NCBI GenBank assembly: GCA_032207245.1
Contig: CM063502.1
Coordinates: 66,983,569 to 67,047,568 of the forward strand
Direction: 5' to 3'
Length of the DNA stretch: 64,000 bases
Source: Pardosa pseudoannulata
Taxonomy: Eukaryota; Arthropoda; Arachnida; Araneae; Lycosidae
Made by a program: the position numbers and the translations under genes. Positions 35,120-50,826 of the stretch are shown here, piece by piece (position 1 is the first letter of the stretch; each line of letters opens with the position of its first letter). The notes under the pieces are model-generated. The model made no database searches and was not told the DNA's origin. It was given only the letters and a program-made list of their open reading frames with translations.

Positions 35120-38100
35120 ATACATTATCTTATTTAAGTTAGCAGTTTTGCAGTTTTTGTTAATTTAAATTAAAAAGATAATTATTCTTTGAATTATCCT
35201 TTTAGTTTAAATTAACAAAAAAGAGTTTTTAAAATAACACCCTGTTAATTATATTTCGCTTTTATATTTTTAAACAAAGCTATATCCTTATAGTTTTGTT
35301 AACTTTATCTCATTTTGTGTTTAATAGAATACATGAAAGGTTCAGTTCGTCGAGTAGTGATCTGGAAAAATAAAAAAATAAACATTCACCTTAGTCTGTA
35401 TGTTTGGGAAATTTTATCGAAATCTCAAGATGAAATAAAAAGTACAAAGTTTTAAAATAATTATGAAATACTTTGAATTGCAAGTATATGCCTATGTATG
35501 AGAATTAAACTCAATTTGACAAAAGTGTTAAGGACTTAATCTCTTGTTGTATATTACATACTTCAGTTATTAATCAAAGCTATTGACATTAGAAATATAA
35601 ATGAACAGATAAAGCTTTGTTTCTTAATTGAGATAATGGGTGAAATGATTGTACACAACTGCTATTATTTCTTCCTCTGGCGACTTACAAGCTGTTTGCT
35701 GTCTTAAGATGCAGTGAACCATTCAGGCAGCCGATAAGAAACTCTCTTTGCTTTAGTTGCATCTCTTGATTGTTCTTTTGACGATATTTACAAGTAAATA
35801 CTTTATATTTTTGAATTTTTTACTTTGTTAATGGAATAGGATTTTCGGTCCTTTATGTTGTCGATGGAAGGGTTCATATCAATATGTTTTCTCTCGGACA
35901 ATGATAAATTTCTGTAATTCTCATTCAACAAACTCTGGACAAAACTAGAAATGCAACTCTTTTTTAAAACAGATCCAAATCAAAAGCTTGTCAGTATAAA
36001 ATCAAAACTAAAGACTCTGTAAATAGAAATAATAAATTATATCCTTTATTTTTGTCTTGTTTTAGAAGTAGTATTATATGGCATGATACAGCTTACTGAT
36101 CATTTTTTGCATATTTTGGTTGCTGTCTTTTGTGTGCATGGCACTTCCAAACTAAATGTAGTCAGAGACTAATAATGGTGAAATAAAGAATATCTAGGCC
36201 TAGGTTTCCCACAAGAAATTAAGCTACAATTTGTATAGAAGTCTAGATAACTTTTTAATTGAACAGGGCAGAAAAGAAAAAAATAACTAAGCAATGTAAG
36301 GTAAAACTATGAATTGTTTTCTTCCTCAAATATTTTATCTTTTCCTACCCCCATCCTTTCTTTTTCTGAAGAAACTGTGTCCTCTGTTGTTATTCTCAAA
36401 ATTTACTACAGTAAACAACAGTTATTCTGTATCGATACGATACTTTCTATTCATAAGTGTAAATAACTTCTTGCACTGATATGTACTTCCAACCTGGAAA
36501 TAATTTTATGGCCGAATTTTAGAGGGAATTTAAACCTGGTTGACATACATTCTCAAAATTCAGACACTCCGATTTCACTCAATATTTTCTTCATACCTGA
36601 ATCTCGATTACCTTCATTTGCAAATAATTAGGTGCTAATTCAATGTATATCGAGAAAATATAAAAATATTTTTTAAAAAATCTTCTAAAGATTAGAAATC
36701 TGGTAACCTTCCAAGAGCCTAAAACAGGTGAAACAATGGTGACGAACAGCACTGAAAGAAATTTTAAAAATCAATTATGAAATTTATGTCAATACTTTCA
36801 GGCACCGTCATATTGAGCCACATGAGGCACTCGGGCTTCGAGTTTGACATTATTTTGTCTATGTGCACCATGAACATTCAATATTCACTTTTGTGCAAAA
36901 ATCAGTGATTTTTTTCAATGATTTGAATACATAATAACTGTTGCAGCATATATAAATACCTTCTATAGACGAAATACTACAGTTTTTATCTGATGTAATT
37001 TAAATATTGATAGTGATTAATATGCTTCTGGTAACATAAAAACAGCAAAGACTTAATACATAATATTACGTAAAATTAAAATTTATTTTTAAATATTAAA
37101 ACATTTGTACCTAAGTCTTTTGTATTTTCCTTATTATAGAAGTTTTACCTTTATTTATGTAGGTTTTTCTTGTATGCCCACAATAGTCTAATTTCGTGGT
37201 AATCTGTATCTTTTTACCACTCAGTTAACTTTTTTCTTTTAATTAAAGAAATTTTTGGAAATGGCTAGACACTTTTTTCTTTTAACTTGTTTGAATATAT
37301 AAACTTTTAAGATGAGTGATATGCTGCAGACTATTTTCAGGCCAGTAATACATTTTTTGCTAGTTAATTCAAGGTTCAACTTTTTTACTTTAATAATGAT
37401 TTTCTTTCATAAATTATAAAAATACTGACGGAAGAAACTGTATAATTTACAATTTCGGGGATTTAATTTTATTATTTTTAATGAGACAGAAATGTAAAAA
37501 TATTAAAAAAAAGAGACAAAAGTCGAATAATAATTTAAACAAGCTTTGTATATTTTTGAAGATAACGAAGTGGCTAAATATCTAAAATTTAATAAAAGTA
37601 TAGAATGTATAACATTGAAAATTCAGAGAAAATTTTCAATTCTTAGTATTCATTAACGTTAAAGCAGGTATTTTTATACGAATTTATTTTTTAAGTTCAT
37701 GAATGAACTTCTGGTGAAATTCCTTTAAAATTTAAGCTATTCATATATTTAAATTATCTTCCATTGTTGAAAGCATGTTTGAAATGTCATCTAACATCCA
37801 ACAAAAAGTCATACAATTTGTATTGGTATATATGATAAGGGGGAAATTCAGTTATGGTTGTTTTAAATACAAAAATAATGGCAGTTAAAATATAAATTTG
37901 GTGTACAAATAAAATACAGACTTGGTGGTTTAAATACAAAATTTTATTATATTAAAAGTGATCATTAGTGGTTTGAATAAATTTATTTTAATTACAGCTA
38001 ACACAATAAACATTAAATGCAGCCCACGGTCATATTTGTCAGTGATAAGTTTGAAAATAGTTTTAAAATTTCAGTTAAATACAATACTTTGCATTAAATA

Positions 38101-38254
38101 TATAAATGCCTAAACTGTAGTATGACTTACTGGGTTTTTTTATTGTAGGTTCTAAACAGGTTCTTTTAAGTCTCTTTTTCCAAAGAATTCTCTCTTTTAT
38201 TTTACGAAATTTATTAGCTCGGACGATACCCGAAAATGTAGATATATATTTCTA
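35120..38254. other. AT-rich intergenic DNA, no gene seen
   Basis: No ORF of note and no recognised repeat. A somewhat GC-richer stretch at 35660-35770 has no open frame. Confidence 0.45.
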
Positions 38255-38360
38255 AAGGTCTTTTATATAGCCTATCTGTATGGGAGTCTCTGATTTTGAA
38301 TCCTGCTGCTATCATGAATGTTTGAAGCAGTCATCATAGCACTTCCGGCCGACTAAATTT
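38255..38360 (+). mobile_element. Decayed partial SINE
   Basis: Fragments 'ttttgaatcctgctgctatc' and 'atgaatgtttgaagcagtca' correspond to the B-box and body region of the plus-strand SINE. The tail is missing. Confidence 0.45.
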
Positions 38361-39299
38361 CAAACCAGATAAGGTATAATTTCTCCTAGTGAATTATAAA
38401 AGAATTGGTAGTGAAATATCAATAAAATGATTTTAGCAATATAAGCTATATAATTGCAATTGGTGACATAAATCATAAATAATAAATAAAAATCCTATTA
38501 TAAAAACTTTTTGTGTGTATTTTATGCGATAGTATGTTGTACCAGATATGAGCAAGTTTCTTTTGGTTTAAAGCATACTGGTTTTGTTATATATGTTCAT
38601 TAGTAACAGAAATTTGAAATAAACATCACTGATGAATTTTAGAAAGAGAACAATTGAACTAGGTACATAATGGGGTATTAACAAAGCATCTAACTTTTTA
38701 TTATATTTTATTGTTAACAGTTTCCTCTAATGATTTCTTCATTTTTTCCGAGTTGCTCTGGAGAAATGAGAGAATTTTATAACTCCAGAATTGCTCAGGG
38801 GAAAAAAACAGAAATTTTGAACAACTAAAAGATCACAATTCAGTAATCAAATGCAAAGTCTTGCAAAAAATAATGCCGAATGTACTACTCATTCCACATA
38901 GTAATGCTGCATTTTTACAGTACTGTGCGAAAAAACCAAATTGAATTTAGGTCAAATTTGAGTAGACAAACTCTAGAACCCCAGATGACAAAAAATGTAA
39001 ATATTTTAATCAATCAGGGTGAATGTTACTACAAAAAAAGCTTTTTTGAAAAGAAATTGTTAGAGTTAAAAAAGCTACTTATACATTATTAAATGCATAA
39101 ATTATAATTTACCCATTATAATTTACTACTGTCTCTTTATTTCAATTTAATTTGATCGATCTAATTTATAAACCAGTAAAATAGGAAATTACGTTTAATT
39201 TGTTTAGGTTATTTTGTTTTGTCTATTATATATATGTAAATAGCTTATACGTGTGCTTAATTGGTAGCAGGTTAAATTTTAAATCCTAAAAGAATGTTG

Positions 39300-39620
39300 C
39301 TTCTGACACAGGCGCCTGGATGGCGGCACATCTGTAAATACCGCGGAAGTAACTGTAAATGGTATTTTTAAAATATTGCCTGTTCGCAATACCAATAATA
39401 AAAACCCAACACTAAATGTACTTTCTATGGTTGCTGCACGTCCATTCTTAATCTCAAAAAATGAAGAAATGTGGTCTCACCTTAAAAGAGTACGAAAATA
39501 CATTTCTTTTGCATCACATCTGACCCAAAGTCACGGAAATCCACCTACGCCATTCGTACTGTTCTGAACTCTTAGATTATCCCTATCTACAGCGTAGGCA
39601 GTTCCTATTGTTTGTCGGAT
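39300..39620 (+). other. GC-richer stretch with an unrecognised 63-codon frame
   Basis: 39376-39567 is open in one plus frame (from a TTG), with a balanced residue composition including 'MVAARPFL' and 'EEMWSHLKRVRKY'. Stops lie just upstream near 39331 and at the end. No domain is recognised. It may be a decayed coding fragment of a mobile element. Confidence 0.18.
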
Positions 39621-39977
39621 GCACATTTTGTCAGAGCGTTTGATATTCGTTCTTCGTTTCTGTTATTATGGGAGTTGGGATAGTGACGACAAAGAGTACG
39701 TACTTTCTGCAAAATGCTTTATTTTTATATTGCTTTGGACGTGGTTAAATTTGGAAATGCAAAGACAAACGTTTATCAAACCTTTCAGAAACAATCGCTT
39801 AAGATTAAAGGTAGATATTTATTCCTCATGCAATGTTTTCGAAGGGGAAAATTATTTTTTAGTTGTTTTTTGTTGGATAAACAGATTATTTTACTTTAAC
39901 GATTCATAAGTGTGCAAGTTTATTGTTTACGAGGCAAACAGGTTTTACGATGGTAGTATTTAACCAAAATTTCTTAA

Positions 39978-40055
39978 CACAGTGTGTGAGGGACAAATAC
40001 TAGTACGGGTTAGTGTAACAACATCGTTTGTTTGTGGGTACAAAAATCTTTTCTA
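39978..40055 (+). mobile_element. End of the transposon-like repeat also seen at 29039
   Basis: TTAACACAGTGTGTGAGGG followed by 'ctagtacgggttagtgtaac' and 'ttgtttgtgggtacaaaa' matches, partly in reverse complement, segments of 29039-29526. Only one end can be traced here; the right side runs into AT-rich DNA and then a microsatellite. Confidence 0.45.
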
Positions 40056-40188
40056 TAACAATAAAAAAATTTTGTAATTTAATAGCTATTTTTCCCTCAA
40101 AAACTTCTAATTTATTTTAATATTTAAAAATCATAATATTTTCACTTGAAATATAAGTAGAATATTAAGAATAAATTTATTTCGAATA

Positions 40189-40313
<125 letters not shown>

Positions 40314-40424
40314 AGTGTAATATGGCTTAAATTAATCCACCAGTTACACGAAATTATGAAGAATTATCTCCTATTATTTTTACATCCCGGGGTTGCTGGG
40401 AAAGGAGAAAGCTAATTAATAATC

Positions 40425-40755
40425 TTAACCCCTTAATGCACAGTTTTTTTAAAAAAGGCCGGCCAGATAAAATCAATTTTTTTAATATAAAAAACACAAT
40501 TTAGAACTTTGAATTTAGAAAAAAAATATTTTTTATACTTGAATAAGTACGTGTTTTAGCTTACAATCCCATGTAAGTGATAAATATCAATAAAACGATT
40601 GTTCTTTTTTTCACATTGTTATTTTCAATTCTCATTGCATTTGAGTGTGAAAAATTATAGCAACATAAAGTACAACACCGCTCGAATTATCTCGAGTGTG
40701 CACAGTTTGGCCAGTTTAGCGCGCTCGAGTTAACTCGAGCACGCTAAGGGGTTAA
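40425..40755. mobile_element. TTAA-flanked MITE, family C, with an 18-bp perfect palindrome
   Basis: The left end TTAACCCCTTAATGCAC and the reverse complement of the right end TTAACCCCTTAGCGTGC match over the first 11 bases and part of the rest, with TTAA at both edges. Near the right end lies GCTCGAGTTAACTCGAGC (40723-40740), a perfect 18-bp palindrome. A related 'ctcgaattatctcgag' lies at 40681-40696. Length 331 bp, non-coding. Confidence 0.85.
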
Positions 40756-41710
40756 CATTGAAGATGCAGTCTGGTCATTTCATAAAAAGACGCAGCGAGT
40801 CTGTAGTGGAAATTAACTTTTATTTAAGATCTACGAAAACGACATGTTACTCTGGCAAGAGCAGATAAGGAAATGATGCATGAAAACACTAGATGGGACT
40901 CAACAGCGAGATGACGCACAGAATTATTCCAAAGGAACCGGCAACTTAGTCAGAGTTGTTAATAGTGAAAAGGAACTTAAATCAGTTTAAAAAGTGAGCC
41001 ATGCGTCGAGAACACCTGGAAAATGGAGCGATTAGACAGAAAATTAGCATTTATTTCAAAGTTAACTTTGGGAAATTGGATCAAAGAATTCAAGTCGCGA
41101 ACACTTCTTTAGATAAGATATTTTGTGGCTGGGAATATAGATATGAAAGAATTAAGAAAGGGAAAATGAAAATTTTACAGAGATATAGTAAGTGTAATAA
41201 TTTTTATGTCTTACATATATATATTTCTATGTAAGGGAATATTTCGTATATAAGAAAAGGAATCGTTTCTACCTATGACAACATACAGTTTTTCATCCTT
41301 AAATACGTAAACCAAAATTAAAGCCTAAAAATTATTTTAATATCTGTAATCTATAACAAAAATTTTTTTTTTCTTTTATATTAAATGCATCACACTACTG
41401 ATTGGATTAAATTTATATAAGCATACAAACTTCCCTGTTTTTAAAAAACTTTCATACTATAGTGAAATTAAACCCTATGAGACATAGATGACATAAATTA
41501 AACGGAAATTCTCTGGTCTAATTTTAAAGAGTAATAAAAATTAAAATTCTAAAAATAAAAAGCAAAATTACAGGGAGGCGTTAATATGCAATATAATACT
41601 AAGTATATAATGGGGTCATGAATCATGTCATATTCATAAAATTACTCATTTCGTGTTTAAAAATTGATAATTTTATTTTGTTTCGTTGAGAAATCCGCTA
41701 ATTAACCAAA
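40756..41710. other. Intergenic DNA with one unrecognised open frame
   Basis: 41001-41234 (plus, from ATG, 77 codons) is Lys/Arg/Ile-rich with no recognised domain. The segment 40830-41050 is slightly GC-richer than average. No splice sites are convincing. Confidence 0.3.
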
Positions 41711-41735
41711 TTTTGTCAAGGCTTTCTTGACAAAA
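41711..41735. repeat. Perfect 10-bp hairpin
   Basis: TTTTGTCAAG and CTTGACAAAA are perfectly complementary around a 5-nt loop. No T-run follows it in a way that would suggest a polymerase III terminator. Confidence 0.7.
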
Positions 41736-41924
41736 CTTGGCTTAGCCCTTATGAAACTTCTCTCAATTTCGTGTTATTTTATTTCTGATTAAGCTGATGT
41801 GATTATAGTATAAATAAATTCATTTAAAATTTTATGTTTACACAATAACTATGCAGTTTAAAAACTTCCGTTGTCACAGGAAAAATATTCGTAGACACAG
41901 CAGGTACAAAATAAGTACAAAGTA

Positions 41925-41998
41925 TTTAGTCTGTATTATATATCAGTGCAGCTACAAATATAACTTGTGGCCTGCACTGATATATACTACAGACTAAA
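41925..41998. repeat. Hairpin: 27-bp arms, 20-nt loop
   Basis: Arms 41925-41951 and 41972-41998 are complementary at 26 of 27 positions. The 74-nt total size with a 20-nt loop is the size of a microRNA precursor. Pairing does not extend beyond the arms. It could instead be a minimal foldback transposon remnant. Confidence 0.88.
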
Positions 41999-42730
41999 CT
42001 GTCTTTTATTCAGCTATCACTTACATGTTTAAAATAATTAAACTGATTCGAATATGCGTGAAAAGGAAACACAGCTCATACCTGTGGAATTGTACAAAGC
42101 ACGAAATTGTGTTTAAGATTGATATAGAATCGGCTGCTTAAAATTGCACCATTGTTTGACTCAGCTTGCACCCCTTAGACTAATTTTCTTTTAAAAAGCA
42201 CGTATGATTTTCCTATTGTTATTGAAACCACAACACTATTTAGATGGAAGCCGAATCATTTTGTAATTTATCAAACCCTTATTATGGTCTCGGTAACATT
42301 AAGAAATCGGGTTTCATTTTGTGGTTAGTCGGTTATTATCTGCAGTAGTTTCAAATTAGTTTAATTCCTCTGAGAAAATATCAATTATAGAAAGACCAAG
42401 ATACATGCTATTTTGATGATCAAACTACAAAAATAAATTTTCTTCCTTGCTTTGGTCACAAAGGTAAATAAAATATGCTTATTGTTAAAAAATATCAGTC
42501 TCTCCCAAATGGAAGATACGAAATAAACGAAATATACGTTCAAAACGAAATAATCTACAGTCCTTTGTTGGGTTGCCTGAGTTGTCTAAAAACATTTAAC
42601 ATTATATTTTATTTCATACCACTTTTGTTATATAGTATTGATATAAACAGATTTCTCTGGAACTTCATGGCATATTACCGGTCAGTAACCGTGAAGTTAG
42701 AAGCATCTTTAAACACTACTTTAATATTTT

Positions 42731-43179
<449 letters not shown>

Positions 43180-43431
43180 GTTTTTCAGTTTCTCAACTAT
43201 AGAAGAACTTGAAATTGTTTAGTTTTATATCTAACAACAGAACATGACTTTTTTTTTGTTATTCCGAAAATAAGCTAATAAATTAAGTCGAACGATAATA
43301 CAATTTAGAAATTGATTTTAGTATAATTAGTAATTCTTCAAATTATATTGGCTTAAAGTAGAACATTTTAAAGTTTCATTAACGTTTATTTTTAAAGAAA
43401 AGTGAAGTAAAGAGAAATTAGAAAGAAAGTA

Positions 43432-43444
43432 TTATATAAATATT

Positions 43445-43498
<54 letters not shown>
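43432..43498. repeat. (AT)n tract left of the LTR-like element
   Basis: The AT run ends directly at the TG start of the element at 43499. Confidence 0.95.
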
Positions 43499-44040
<542 letters not shown>

Positions 44041-45742
44041 TAAGGGGACATATTAATTTTTCAGGCTTGAAACTTTCATTATAACAGATATTTTTCATTT
44101 CATCATAAAATAAAATCTTTTGTTTAAGTTCTTTAATTAGTTAACTGAGTTCGACGTAAATACACGTGAATCTAAATCGTGAATCTAATTTTGGAGTGAT
44201 CGGCATGTAAAATAAAAAAAATACTGTTCTATATAAAAACTCAAAGTTTCAGTAAGATCTTGCAGAAATGTCATGTAGTATCATGTTTTCTTTATAATAC
44301 AGGATGCCTACTTTACATTTAAAAAAAATATTTTAAAAGCTTTTAAATAGAAGTAATTTCTTGTATAATGCATTGCATATTACAAAATCAGTTAAATATA
44401 TTTCTCGATGCATTGAGTATTATTCGTACTTTACATGTGCTTGACCTGTGTAGGATCTTGTACCACACTTAAATTAACCAAATTTCTAAATTTTTTCTTT
44501 AATTTATTCTATTTATGAATTTTTTTGTTTAGAAAAATGTTAAATTTTTAACAACAATACCTTTTTAACAATGAATTGTTAACTTTTTATCTAATAAAAA
44601 TGAAATTTTATTTGTTTTACTTCGTTTTTCGCAAAATTTACTATGCTGTAATTTCGGTAATTGTATTTCGTACGACATGTATGTGCGACGCCATTGCCTG
44701 ATTTTGATTACACACCGTTTTACGGACCTTTAAGAAATTAATCCAAAGTTGACTGGTTAATAAAACCCTAGAAAAAAATATTTACTAGTCACGTCTAGTA
44801 GCATAATTTTTAAAATAACAAAAAATCTACGCAAACTGAAAAAAAAACAATTTATTTAACTGGTAAAAAATTTTCCAAATATGTATATTAGAAACTAAAT
44901 TTTCATATAAAATTGAATATAAATTTTTTTATTTATTCTGTAAACCTAAAACTTTAAAATTTACTGACATTTTAAAGTTAAATATTTTTTTAATTTAATA
45001 AATTGAATATTAAGGAAAAATTCCTGTATCATGTTATAAAATAAAACGTATGTCTCGTATTAAAATACCCTCAATATAAACAATAATTAGCTTATGTTTC
45101 ATAAAAAGTGTTTCTAACTTGAAAATTTCCAAAGATTTTGTAAGTGGATTTTCATTTTTTCACTTGGTGTAAACTTTATGCTTTTTTAAAAAAGTACTTC
45201 TACATATCACGAAACTGAATAATTTTCAGAGTTACTCTTCAGAATGATATAAGAAAAGATTTATTCTAAACAAAGCAGAACTTCAGCTTTTTTTTTTTAA
45301 ATATATTTCATTAAAATTAGGTTGTTATAATGAAGGCTTTTCAGCTTGAAATATACTAAGTCTTTTTAAAGAACACGTATTTTAAAAATATTTTGATACG
45401 AGATAGAATTTTAATGACTTTAAAAACTGGGAGGGCAAAAGAAAAATACCTTTAAAAGTTCTTTTATAAGAGAACTAACTATTTATAGAAATTGCATTGT
45501 GTCTTTTTCTCCAGATGTACAATCTACACGTTCTTAACTCTACGTTTAATTTTTCTTTGAATTGTAAGGCTACAGAACTTGCTGAAAAGGAAGAGAAGCT
45601 TCTGTGTTTATTTTTGTGCTTATTATCTGCAAAGAAAATTCCAGGGGTAGTAGAATAATGCATGTAAGAATTGTTTGATATAAATGATTATACTATAATT
45701 ATGATTGTTAGAACAGAACTTATTTCTAAAATATCTGTCAAA
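44041..45742. other. AT-rich intergenic DNA, no gene seen
   Basis: No supported feature. A 62-codon minus-strand open frame (45475-45663) is unrecognised. Confidence 0.45.
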
Positions 45743-48280
<2,538 letters not shown>

Positions 48281-49490
48281 CAGGTACATCAATTAAAAAT
48301 ATGACAGATAGCTTTTATCTATTATAAGGCTTTACTTTACTATGTTTATGTGTGATTCTAAATAAATATTTAATCATGGTGTTTTTGTTTTTACAAATGA
48401 CGTCTTATGCTGAAAATAACAATTAATTACTGTATAGGACTGTCTGTAATATTCAGAGTTGTTTTAATTTCATATCAGTTTTACTCTATACAGTCTATAT
48501 ATTAACTTAGACTTAAGACAGTCATCAGTATCGATTTGGCAGAAATGGCTTTATAGGCAGAAATGGCATTATTAGGTTTAAAAATGAATTTTTTCTCCAT
48601 ATTCCATGTAGGACAAGTTTGTAACATAACAAAAAACAATTTTATGTTATTTTGTGCTTATAGTTTCTAAAGACTGATCATTTAAGTTTCTTGTTGATAA
48701 AAATGTTTTTGTGAGAAATTTAAAAGAAAATTTTCAGCTAACTCTTTCGACCCTCTTGGTAGATACTTTAACTCTTTGATATGTAGAGTGATATACTGCA
48801 TAGTAAAGGTCTTAAAAGAACATAGAACCTTTCAAGAGTTAAAATATTATTATTAATAATTATTAATCATTAATATTATTAAATATAAATTTACTTATTC
48901 ATAAGGTACATCAATTAAAAATATGACAGATAGCTTTTATCTATTATAAAGCTCTACTTTACTATATTAATGAGCGATACTAAATAAATATCTTATCATG
49001 GTGTTTTCTGTTTTTATAAATGACGTCTTATGCTGAAAATAACAAATAATTACTGTATAGAACAGTCTGTAATATTCAAAGTTGTTTTAATTTCATATCA
49101 GTTTTACTCTATACAGTCTATATTAACTTAGACAAGACAGTCATTATCGATTTGCCAGAAATGTCTTTATGGGCAGAAATGACACTATTGGGTTTAAAAA
49201 TGAATTTTCCTCTTACTCCATGTAGGACAAAGTCTGTTACATAACAAAAAACAATTTTATGTTATTTTGTGCTTATAGTTCCTAAAGACTAATCATTTAA
49301 GATTCACGTTGATAAATTATTTTTTTCGTGAGAAATGTAAAAGAAAATTTTCAGTTTTTTCGGCTCTCTTGGTAGATACTCTTTCATATGTAGAGTGATA
49401 TACTGCGTAGTAAAGGTCTTAAAAGGTTATAGACCTTTTCAAGAGTTAAAATATTAATATTAATAATTATTAATCATTAATATTATTAAA
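48281..49490. repeat. Tandem duplication, 622-bp period
   Basis: Copy 1 (about 48281-48895) and copy 2 (about 48903-49490) align along their length, for example at 'atgacagatagcttttatct', 'tttactctatacagtctata' and 'gtagagtgatatactgc'. Copy 1 has a 75-bp segment with perfect 10-bp inverted ends, TTTAACTCTT and AAGAGTTAAA (48768-48843). The left end is altered in copy 2. No coding frame is shared. Confidence 0.92.
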
Positions 49491-49882
49491 CATTATTATA
49501 ACAGCTTTTTTATTTATTCTACAAAGTTCTCTATTTTTAGAATTTTTTTTAAAGTTTTTATATTGTTCTAACGTAAGAAAAATTTATCTTATTTAAAGTA
49601 GAATCTGTTTTAAAATGACACAAAGAAGATGCAGACCATTAAAAAAATTAAATAAACTTATCTGCAAGATAGTTTTTGAAATATGTACATTCATACTAAA
49701 TTTTGAAATCAAATTGAAGTAAAATATCTATCTTATTCTGTAAACCAAATCTTTAAAGAAATCTGACATTTAAATTAAAAAAATAATTAATTAATTGTGA
49801 ATAAAAAATTAACCTTTATCATGCTAAAAATCAAGTACAGGACATATTAATATAACTGATGTTCAAGAATAAAATTATTAGT

Positions 49883-49890
49883 CCCTATAT
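49883..49890. repeat. Left 8-bp target-site duplication of the hAT element
   Basis: CCCTATAT immediately precedes the element; the same 8 bases follow it at 50819-50826. Confidence 0.97.
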
Positions 49891-50818
49891 CAGGGGTCGG
49901 CAACCTGTTTGTTCTTAAGAGCGCAATACTAAATTTGAAAATCATCGAGGGCGCATATTTTACAAATAATCAACAGGTATAAATAGGCATTATAAAAAAC
50001 AGATTTTTTATAACTTTATTTTGTTGGTGTCATACATAATGATACATATAGTTCAGTGTGAAACTTGGGTGTCCATATTTTCAGATAATTTCTTATAATT
50101 GGGGATATATTTAGAGTTCCCGGTCCTTAAACAATTATCTAAATGTGAGTCATTAAGCTTTGTTCGATATTTTGATTTCAAATTTTTCATATTTGAGAAC
50201 AAAGACTCGCAATTGTATGTTGCACAATATGAATAATTTTTTAGCGCACATTTCCTTAAAATAGAATACTTATTTTCATCGACTAAATTCCAAAACATTT
50301 TATCATTACAATGCGTTTTTAAAATAATATCTTTATCTTAAAATAAATCTTTTCAAGTTTATTATTTCTAATTCTAGGTCTTCGATATTATGAAGCTCGA
50401 AATACACTGAAACTAATTCAAGGACATCATTTTCAGTAACATTGAATGGATTTATGAAAAATCTTAGAACGGGTTCTAATGCTGCAAAATCGTCAAATCT
50501 AGAAGAAAACTCTTCTATTAGCTTATCTATAATTTCTAAATATGATCTAGCAGTAAAATTTTCGTTATTCGAATTTAAACTCTCAACAGTATATTTTATA
50601 TTTGGGATATGTGATAATGATTTTTTCAATAGATGGGATTTCAACAACACTAACTTGCATTTGAATGTCCTAAACTCAACTGACTACTTGCTGTATATCG
50701 CAGTTTGACAAAAGTAAATCGCTGTGGCTATCACACATTTACATTAGTCCAGCGAGGGCACATTAAAAATCGATCGGGGGCGCCATGGCGCCCGCGGGCG
50801 CCGCGTTGCCTACCCCTG
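49891..50818 (-). mobile_element. Internally deleted hAT DNA transposon, 928 bp
   Basis: The terminal inverted repeats CAGGGGTCGGCAACC (left) and CAGGGGTAGGCAACG (right, reverse complement) match at 13 of 15 positions. The flanking 8-bp duplication CCCTATAT is exact, and 8 bp is the hAT-superfamily TSD length. The 5' end on the coding strand is at the right, with a GC-rich subterminal block ('ggcgcccgcgggcgcc'). Only the 3' part of the transposase remains, so most of the gene was lost by internal deletion, with the junction near 50700. It would need transposase from another copy to move. Confidence 0.96.
50053..50710 (-). pseudogene. hAT transposase C-terminal fragment, frameshifted
   Basis: Two open pieces read on the minus strand join across one frameshift. 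The first, about 50710-50333, includes 'EEFSSRFDDFAALEPVLRFF' followed by 'NPF', a motif typical of the GTF2IRD2/ZMYM-like hAT transposases. The second, about 50328-50053, includes 'CESLFSNMKNLKSKYR' and 'LNDSHLDNCLR', the C-terminal hAT dimerisation region. A 1-nt phase change at about 50330-50340 separates them. The N-terminal zinc finger and most of the RNase H-like catalytic core are absent. Non-functional. Confidence 0.93.
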
Positions 50819-50826
50819 CCCTATAT
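50819..50826. repeat. Right 8-bp target-site duplication of the hAT element
   Basis: CCCTATAT, identical to 49883-49890. Confidence 0.97.
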
